NCBI RefSeq assembly: GCF_000143415.4
Contig: NW_003314269.1
Coordinates: 1,886,118-1,950,117 of the forward strand
Length of the DNA: 64,000 nt
Source: Selaginella moellendorffii
Lineage: Eukaryota > Streptophyta > Lycopodiopsida > Selaginellales > Selaginellaceae
Reading direction: 5' to 3'
Positions 57,225 to 64,000 of this stretch are shown here, in pieces. Every line of letters starts with the position of its first letter. Positions within the stretch are counted from its first letter, which is position 1. The translations under genes were made by a program, and so were the position numbers. Below the pieces are notes generated by a model, which was not told where the DNA came from, searched no databases, and saw nothing but the letters and a program-made list of their open reading frames with translations.

Positions 57225-58019
57225 AAACTCAGGAGCTTACACCCGTTACGCTAAGGCCACGCCCAATCACCTTTGCCACACTGGTAGTCCAATACCACTT
57301 GCATCGCAGTCTTGGCTCTCCAAGACTAGGCAAACCATCCGTGAGTGGTCATCTCAGATCCACTCCTTAGCATCCTTAGGATGCCTACAGACATGGGGAA
57401 TAGCCTTCCCCAATATCTCTGTTTCGGTCCCCACCAAGTCCCTTTCTGTCCTTGGCTGTGTTCGCCAATACTGCCACTGGATCAAGGCCCACCGGCCCGA
57501 CCACTAAGTCCCACTATCCTCTAGGACTTCCTCACTGTGTGACTGTGTCCTTGGTCACTACATTAGAGGCCTACTCCTCTTCCCTTTCACCGTTTGGGAC
57601 TTTGGGACACCATTTCGGAACACCGTGGCCTTACGCAAGCCTCATGGGTACTCTCCCCGCTTTTCGCCTTTAAGTGCTCTAGCCATGGGCTTAGAGCGAG
57701 GTTCCGTTGAGCCACAACAGGTATCCAAGTAGGTAGTGCCACCCACACTTGGACTGGGAGCATCGGCCAGTCGATCTCCCGGGGGAACTAGAGCCGGTTC
57801 TTGAACACTTCACCAAGCTACCCCGCTTGTCGGCTTGTGTTCACTCTAGTCTTGGACTTCCCAGTGGGCAGCTCATCACCCAACACTGGGTCCGGCCTTC
57901 CTGGGCCAAACTGGCCTTTCCTGGCCAAACTGGCTCCACTGTAGTCCTCCCCCTACTATACTTTTGGAGCTCACCAAACCCCCCAGGGTCTGGGAGACGA
58001 ACGCTTTGGGCTTTCACCC

Positions 58020-58590
58020 TCTCAGGCTCGAACTCGGACTCGGCCTCGGACTCGGACTCGGACTCGGACTCGGACTCGGATTCGGACTCGGACTCGGATT
58101 CGGACTCGGACTCGGACTCGGCCTTGGCCTCGGTCTCGGTCTCGGTCCCGATCTCGGTCTCGGTCTCGGTCCCGGTCTCGGTCTTGGTCCCGGTCTCGAC
58201 TTCGGACTCCATCTCGGGTCCATCTCAGACTCCATCTCGGGTCCACCTCGGGTCCATCTCGGACTCCATCTCGGGTCCACCTCGGGTCCATCTCGGACTC
58301 CATCTCGGGCTCCACCTCGGGTCCATCTCGGACTCCATCTCGGGCTCCACCTCGGACTCCATCTCGGACTCCATCTCGGGTCCATCTCGGGTCCATCTCG
58401 GGTCCATCTCAAACTTCATCTCGGACTCCATCTCGGGTCCATCTCGGACTCCATCTCGGACTCCATATCGGACTCCACTTTGGGTCCATCTCGGACTCCA
58501 TATCGGACTCCACTTCGGGTCCATCTCGGACTCCACTTCGGGTACATCTCGGACTCCAACTCGGGTCCGCCTCGGACTCCATCTCGGACA
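58020..58590. repeat. Large minisatellite in solo LTR
   Basis: Begins with 6-bp GGACTC/CTCGGA units (58025-58120), then GTCTCG units, then about 30 units of 11-12 bp (CTCGGACTCCAT and CTCGGGTCCAT). The long open frames across it on both strands (Asp-Ser, Leu-Gly or Arg-Trp repeats) are repeat artefacts. Confidence 0.85.
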
Positions 58591-58821
58591 CTTCCATGTG
58601 TCATGTGTTGGTCCTTTTTATGTCCCTTTTTGAAGCCTCGCTTATTGCTCTCTTTGTGCTTGTTCCTCGAGCACTTCGTTGGGAGTTCCACTCCCGCTCT
58701 CAACCTTTCAAGGCGGAGCTTTTAGTCCAAACGTGTTACGCTCGTTTGGCTTTCGCTTCGGCCACTACTATGTGGCGCCCTTCCGGCTCCACTTTGGGGC
58801 CTAGGGATTTTGTGTCTCACA

Positions 58822-60824
58822 TAATGATGGTTGGTCTGGTTGATTTGTTTTCACTTTCCTTTTGAAACTGCAGGAATAGACATGGAAGCTGAAACCACCC
58901 CCAAAGCCTGAAGTAGCAAAAAGAGAGCCAAAACCAGGGATTGATCTTGGTAGTGACAAAGAGATTGCAGAAGAGCAAGTTCACACGTCCAAGAAAATGG
59001 TGACTGGCAATCTTTTTATAGATTTTTCTGCTAATGGGATATTATGCAGATTGTTGTAAGGGACAAAGATTGGTGGTGCAGTAGCATTTAGTGACCGAGA
59101 TGCCATGGTTATTACTTCAAATTACATGTCCAAAATTTGCAGTTTTTGCTTTGCTTTCGTGAGACAGCCAGGATTGTGAACTTGGTGTTGCTGAATAACA
59201 CATGGTGATAAATTTATTCATTTATATGTGGTGTATGTGTTTCTTTTGAATGTAGATGACATTAAGCACAAGCTTTATCACTTTTATGGTTTTGAGCTAT
59301 TCCACCATGAATTAGAAGAACACTTGCCAAGTACAGGATGTCCTAGCTCTAAAAGCTTTTTGCATGGCTCTTTCGAGTTAGTCCCATGCTTAAACATGTG
59401 CATTTATCTATCTATTACTTTCTTCTCTTGTTTTGGTAGAAAGCTTAGTTTTTTTGTGTGGTTTCTTTCTTGCCAGGATTAGAAGGATAAAACATTGTAG
59501 CTCAAAATCTGAGAATGCTGGTTTTAATGCCATTGCATTAACAAGAACCAATTATATATAGTTTTAAAGAACTAAACTTAGCACTTGTATGTTTTTATTT
59601 TTATTTAATGTGTATTATGTCAAAATTTACTTGCTTATCTCTTTATATTATGACCAATCTGGATTTATATTTTCAGAATTATATAATTTAAATATATATG
59701 GGAAAAAAGAGAATTTATATCAGGGTTCTTTTGTAAAAGATGCACATCAAATCTAAGAGAAAATTCTATATTTGCTGAACATATTTGAAGAGCTGAATTA
59801 CTCATATGGGACAAGATAAGCATGATAACCATTCATGCTTTGTGTGACCTCAAGAATTGTGGCACGGATTTTAGTGGTATCACATTTGGTGATAGGGGGA
59901 GACTTTAGGCAAACCTTACCTGTTCTTAAAAGAACTTGCCACACACAAATCATTTGAAATAGTGTTAAATCCTCACCAAGATGGTCTAAAATTCTAAAGT
60001 TCTCATTGCCTATAAACATGCAAGTGAACCCAGAAGAAAAGGAATGGTCAAGATGGCTTGTGACCCAAGGAAATGGCAATCTCCCTAACCTCCTAAGATT
60101 TAATCAGGACATTTAGAGCACCATTAACATCCACTACTGGAGAACAATTGATAGAGACAAGCAACTTAAGCCTACTTTGAAAGGCTATTCTCACAACTTA
60201 AATGACCTCTCTTTACAAGTAAATGACTAAATCCTTTCAAGAATGAGAAACAATAACAAACAAGAGCATTGATACTTTAGAAAGAGAATCAAATGAGAAG
60301 ATGCTTGATTATCCTCTTAAACTTGGTAACACCGTCTGGAATGCCTTCACATAAGCTAAACATAAAAATCAGCTGTATCATAATGCTCTTACATAATATT
60401 AACACAAATAAACTATCATAACCAAAGCTTTATTGAAGTTAAAATTTTACATAATGATATGTAAGTAAGAAAAAAATTCTACCAATAATCTCTTTGAAAC
60501 CAAAAAAATGGAGATATGCCAATCATTGTTAAATGGTAGTAGTTCTCTATAAGACATTCATTTTCTATTACAATTTGCAAATCCTAAAGACAAACACTGT
60601 AAAATATAAAGATATTATTGCCAAGACAAGTTTTCAACCATGGTCAACTTTATAACGCACTCTTTTAAGGGGAACATCAAAGACACAAATGTCTGTAGAA
60701 CAATATGAGGGACAAGGTTTTCTTCAAAATAAAATAGTGTACACAAAAAACATAGTCTATAAAGAAATTATTTAAAATGATAATATAAAAAAACATAATT
60801 AGCTAGTCTTTCTTATACTTAGAG
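58822..60824. other. Intergenic between solo LTR and duplicated block
   Basis: AT-rich, no convincing gene. A short frame at 59228-59482 (84 codons) has no recognised domain. Confidence 0.4.
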
Positions 60825-62218
60825 TGTCTCGGCAGAATCTTTGGCCATGCTCACGCAATACCCCATCACTTCAAAGCCGGACCGGTAGCTGTACTGCATG
60901 GACTTCCACATAAACAGCGCGGCCATGGCTCCAAACCACACGCCAACAATCCAGAGTCGACGCCAATCCTCTTGGAAAGCATTCTTGGTGCTGCAAGCAA
61001 GGAACTGTAGCCTCCCCAGCCTTTCCACGTTACACGGGTGATGGCTCTGGTAGTGCTGCCGGAACGAATCAGCCTCAAAGGTGCGCTTGCCTAACAAGCT
61101 CTCGAGCTGTGATATCTGTGATGAAGATGGTCAAGTGGAGTTTGAGTAAAGAATGTAATCGAAGACGAGAAAGAAAAACTTACGCCAACTTCGCCTTTCT
61201 TCTCACGATCCAGTTCTTCCATCAACAATGCCGCGTACTCCTCCGCCTGCTCGCCGAGAATCGAGAGTTGGTTGGCCGACGCGCTCAGAAGGATGGCCTG
61301 AGAGTGATCAACCATAAGCTTTCTTATAGTCTGGAGAAAATAAGAAACTAGCTCGAACATTGCGATCAAAGAAACCTAATACTCCACAAGAACCAAGAAA
61401 ATCGTCCTCTAAATACCAATGCACGCGCCAAATCGGCCAGGCGGGAGCTTTCCATCGCTGCTCGAGAGCTTCTCGAATCGCTCCATCACTCTGTGCCACA
61501 CCGCCTCGTCCCCAGCGCTCGCCGTGCGCTTGTCGATGAAGCGGAGGCCCTCCAGCGCGCTATTCACATTGTTCCTGGCATACTTGCATTCGAACGGGTA
61601 CGATTAATAAAAAACGCCGTTTAAAACGCGCGTATAATACGGCGTTTAAAACGGCGTTTAAACACCAAGAATATTTTTAAAAACCCTAAAGAATATGCTT
61701 TCTTTTACTTAGGATTAGGGTTCATGTAAAATCAGGGTTCGAAAAAAACTGTAAAATTAGGGTTCGAAAAAAACTGAAAACCATTATACCCGTTCGAAAA
61801 AAAGCTAAACGGGTATTAAACGTTCGATACCCGTTCGAATCCGGTTGCGTTCGAATGTTCGGATGCAAGTATGGTTCCTGGCAGCACTGGCATCCTCGTC
61901 CTCCACCACCGGCATTACGCGAGCATTGCTCCTAGCCATGGCGCTGCCGGAGCTCTCGCTATCGATCACAAGCTCGACAAATCCCGGCTGATCCACCAGT
62001 TGCTGTTCGTGCGATCCCTCGAAATATTTTGCCGCCTCTTCCTGCTCGTCCGCGCGAGGAATTTCCCCAGGAACACTGCCGCTGCCGCTCGAAATCTCAT
62101 CCTTCCCGGCCGGCATTTGCGAATCGCGAGCGCCGGATCGAGAATTCCGCAACCCCTGCGTGAAGATCGAGCCTTGCAGAAAGCCTGGAATGGGGATTTC
62201 TTGCGCGCTTTCATGCAT
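60825..62218 (-). pseudogene. RBOH pseudogene in duplication copy 2
   Basis: Matches the intact RBOH (48715-52019). It contains part of exon 5 (60825-61116), exon 4 (about 61184-61297) and exon 1 (61420-62218), the last interrupted by a 293-bp MITE. Exons 2 and 3 and their introns, about 300 bp with the EF-hand core, are deleted: GCTCGAAC joins ATTGCGATCAAAG. Everything 3' of exon 5 is absent, including the FAD and NADPH domains. It cannot make an oxidase. The start codon (62216-62218) and promoter are kept, so a short transcript is possible. Confidence 0.9.
61581..61873. mobile_element. 293-bp MITE inside RBOH pseudogene exon 1
   Basis: The ends read inward TACTTGCATTCGAAC (left) and TACTTGCATCCGAAC (right, reverse strand). 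Flanked by GTTCCTGGCA on both sides (61571-61580 and 61874-61883), a 10-bp duplication of a sequence present once in the intact copy. The interior has AAACGCCGTTTAAAAC-type inverted motifs and repeated TTAGGGTTCGAAAAAA. TSD of 9-10 bp suggests a Mutator-like origin. No coding capacity. Confidence 0.85.
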
Positions 62219-62664
62219 TGCACTGCAAGGCAGGCGGCAGAGAACTGCGCGCCACCAAACACCAAGATTCCAGAGCGCCGATCGATCGAAGGCGAGAAGA
62301 AAAGGAGTGCCTTTTGATCCAATCTAACAGCGCGCTGGAAGGAACTGACGATCGATCGCGACGGCATACGAACATTTGGGCTTGGCAGAAGAGGAGTACA
62401 CACACAAAGGAGAGGAGGGAAGCGTTTCTATTTGCATTTAAAACCGGTGGGTGGTAGTGATCGATCTTCAAAGCAATGAAATATCGATCGATCCATCGCT
62501 CCATCGCCTGCCCCGTGTTGGTAGTTCTCTCCCTTTATATCCTTTCTTTCTTCTCATCTTCTTCGCTCTTCTTTAATGTGGGAGAGTTTAAGTTCTTCCT
62601 GGAAGGAAGAATTAGCAGCCATTGGACAGACTTTGGTGCCATTGGAGCTTAGGGTTCTTGGGCG
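62219..62664. promoter_or_regulatory. Shared 5' region of RBOH pseudogene and PPR gene (copy 2)
   Basis: 446 bp, nearly identical to 52020-52472, with the same GATCGATC runs and a TATA-like CTTTATATCC near 62533-62542 for the PPR gene. Confidence 0.5.
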
Positions 62665-64000
62665 ATGCCCACTGATGCCCAGATATTCGCTGATCTCCTC
62701 AAATTGTGTGCTCAATCGAAGGATCTCAGCACTGGCAAGCAAATTCACCAGAGGATCATTCACAGCCGCCTCGATCGCAATCGCTACCTTTGCAATCTTC
62801 TCATCGATATGTATGGGAAATGCGGAAGCATCCAAGGCGCGAGATTGGTTTTCCAAGAAATCGATAGGCCCAATCCTTTTACCTGGAACATTGTCATATC
62901 TGCAAATGCCGCGAATGGGCATTTGGAAGAGGCCCGTAGCCTCTTCGATCGAATGCCCAAAAGAAACTCCGTGTCGTGGAACACGATTATCTCCGCTTAC
63001 GCCCAGCACGGCAGATTAGACGATGCCTGCCATCTCTTCGCCCAGATCCCCGATCAGCAGCGCGACGAGATATCCTGGAACGCAATTGTCCAGGCTTGTG
63101 CTCTAAACGGGCGCTTGGATCGAGCGCAGGAGCTATTCGATCGAATGCCGCAGCACAGCGTGATCTCCTCCACCGCGCTTGTCGCGGCGTACGCGAGGAG
63201 CGGAGAACTCTCCCGGGCGAGAGCGATCTTCGATCAAATGCCGGATCGCGATGCTGTCTCCTGGATCGCGATGGCGAGCGCTTACGCCCAGATCGGCAAT
63301 CTCATCGAGGTCAAGAGCCTGTTCGATCGATCACAGACTCTCCATCGATCCTCACAGAATGCGCTCGTCCTGGAATCCTGGAATGCCCTTCTCGTGGCAT
63401 ATGCCCGGAATGGGCATCTGGCATATGCCAAGCAAGTGTTCGATGAGATTCCCTACAGGGACATCGTGACGTGGAACTCGATGCTCCAAGCGTTCGCGGA
63501 GGCCGGCCATGTGGAAAGCGCGCGGGAGATATTCCTCTCCATGCCCGAGAGAGACGTGGTTTCTTCCACCGCGGCGATGGTGGCGGTAGGGCAAGAGAGT
63601 GCGCGGGAGATCTTCGCTGAGATGCCCCAGAAGAATCTCATCAGCTGGAACACGATCGTGACGATCCACTCGCGGAATGGCGATGTGATCGGCGCCAGGA
63701 GCCTGTTCGATCGCATGCCCGAGCACGATCTCGTGTCGTGGAACACTATGATCGCGGCGTATTGCCAGTCGGGGCGAATGGAGGACGCGCGATCGCTGCT
63801 AGAATCGATGCCCGTCTGGGATCCAGTGTCGTGGATCTTGATGATCTCCGGCTATGGCGAATTTGGCGATGTGATCCAGGCCAAGCACGCGTTTGGTTTG
63901 ATCCCAGACCGGGACAGCGTCGCTTGGAGCGCGATTATCTCTGCGTATGCTCGAAATGGGCATTCCAGAGAGGCGCTGGCGCTGTTTTGCCGGATGGATC
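62665..64000 (+). CDS. PPR protein, runs off the right edge
   Basis: Starts MPTDAQIFADLLKLCAQSKD at 62665 and stays open for 445 residues to the window end. At least ten PPR-type motifs are seen, many with P-, L- and S-type character (for example VSWNTIISAYAQHGRLDDAC, VISSTALVAAYARSGELSRA, RDIVTWNSMLQAFAEAGHVE, HDLVSWNTMIAAYCQSGRME, DSVAWSAIISAYARNGHSRE). This is the PLS layout of plant organelle RNA-editing factors. An E or DYW C-terminus would lie beyond the window. Likely target: mitochondrion or plastid, though the N-terminus has no obvious transit peptide from this start. Its truncated duplicate is at 52473. Confidence 0.85.
   Translation, partial: MPTDAQIFADLLKLCAQSKDLSTGKQIHQRIIHSRLDRNRYLCNLLIDMYGKCGSIQGARLVFQEIDRPNPFTWNIVISANAANGHLEEARSLFDRMPKRNSVSWNTIISAYAQHGRLDDACHLFAQIPDQQRDEISWNAIVQACALNGRLDRAQELFDRMPQHSVISSTALVAAYARSGELSRARAIFDQMPDRDAVSWIAMASAYAQIGNLIEVKSLFDRSQTLHRSSQNALVLESWNALLVAYARNGHLAYAKQVFDEIPYRDIVTWNSMLQAFAEAGHVESAREIFLSMPERDVVSSTAAMVAVGQESAREIFAEMPQKNLISWNTIVTIHSRNGDVIGARSLFDRMPEHDLVSWNTMIAAYCQSGRMEDARSLLESMPVWDPVSWILMISGYGEFGDVIQAKHAFGLIPDRDSVAWSAIISAYARNGHSREALALFCRMD

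Larger units (their letters stand above)
56649..57241 (+). mobile_element. Cassandra-type TRIM (5S rRNA-bearing LTRs), nearly intact
   Basis: 593 bp. Two 194-bp LTRs (56649-56842, 57048-57241) differ at three positions. Both run TG...CA. A perfect 5-bp TSD CCCGT lies at 56644-56648 and 57242-57246. The primer-binding site TGGTATCAGAGC (56845-56856) matches tRNA-iMet. The 205-bp interior has no gene and ends in a purine-rich tract (AGGGAAGCGTGGTGGA). The LTRs carry the 3' half of 5S rRNA, the diagnostic trait of Cassandra. It must be moved by other elements' enzymes. Confidence 0.9.
56428..58821 (-). repeat. Solo LTR with nested Cassandra-like TRIM, TSD TAATG
   Basis: Starts TGTAAGCGACTAAATTTTCC and ends GTGTCTCACA. 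It is flanked by perfect 5-bp duplications TAATG (56423-56427 and 58822-58826). Same family as 32475-33612, on the same strand. No internal retroelement genes are present, so it is a solo LTR. After subtracting the 593-bp TRIM and one TSD copy it is about 1.8 kb, longer than the other copy mainly because of its larger minisatellite. Confidence 0.88.
60825..63138. repeat. Segmental duplication, copy 2
   Basis: Partner of 50628-52954, same orientation, about 10.2 kb away. Relative to copy 1 it has one 300-bp deletion and one 293-bp insertion. At the right end it runs on into the full PPR gene. Confidence 0.85.

Noticed and set aside
57749-58725. Several long open frames with Asp-Ser, Leu-Gly or Arg-Trp repeats on both strands
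   Set aside because: They run across the LTR minisatellite. A repeat whose unit length is mostly a multiple of three gives open frames in all phases. No start context, domain or splice support.

Overview
The window looks like nuclear DNA of a land plant, most probably a lycophyte such as Selaginella (an inference). The evidence is: very short GT-AG introns (mostly 45-65 bp), plant-type TTTAGGG runs, a pentatricopeptide-repeat (PPR) gene, a plant respiratory burst oxidase (RBOH), an EXORDIUM/PHI-1-type wall protein, plant eIF3c, and a Cassandra-type TRIM whose LTRs carry 5S rRNA sequence. Gene models below were built by hand from splice signals and codon phase. No alignment or database search was run.

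Layout. 1-3.0 kb: decayed PIF/Harbinger transposon on the minus strand (nuclease plus MYB/SANT-like ORF), running off the left edge. 3-35 kb: nested transposons. The outer layer is a degraded LTR-retroelement array with LTRs at 6754-8320 and 25356-34857. Into it have inserted (a) a 13.7 kb terminal-inverted-repeat element (11196-24882), (b) a 6.7 kb Ty3/gypsy chromovirus (25593-32269, TSD CATGG) and (c) a solo LTR (32475-33612). 37-55 kb: gene-rich, with eIF3c (-), EXORDIUM-like (-), an M23 metallopeptidase (+), an NIF/FCP1-type HAD phosphatase (-), RBOH (-), a truncated PPR gene (+) and an unrecognised six-exon gene (+). An AT-rich block with a peroxidase fragment separates the M23 and HAD genes. 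56.4-58.8 kb: another solo LTR (TSD TAATG) containing the Cassandra-like TRIM (TSD CCCGT). 60.8-64 kb: a second copy of the divergent RBOH/PPR gene pair, in which RBOH is broken and PPR is open to the window edge.

The most unusual object is the 13.7 kb element. Its two divergent transcription units encode a DUF7869-like, transposase-like protein of about 948 codons and a 1640-codon multi-domain protein. The latter reads as a ParB/sulfiredoxin-like domain, a possible N6/N4-type DNA methyltransferase-like half, an acidic linker and a C-terminal NIF/FCP1-like HAD phosphatase domain. At least 21 copies of a 22-bp palindrome (ATGGCRTG, six-base GGCC-centred core, CAYGCCAT) were found, all inside this element: in introns, in exons in frame, at a stop codon, and in the spacer. 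A ParB-like protein together with dispersed palindromic sites suggests, as a hypothesis, an element-specific site-recognition system comparable to ParB/parS. Both genes carry in-frame stops that C-to-T changes could explain, so this copy is probably dead.

The tandem duplication at 50.6-53.0 / 60.8-63.1 kb shows reciprocal decay. The first copy keeps an intact 13-exon RBOH and a truncated PPR. The second copy keeps the PPR, while its RBOH lost two exons and the 3' half and was hit by a 293-bp MITE.
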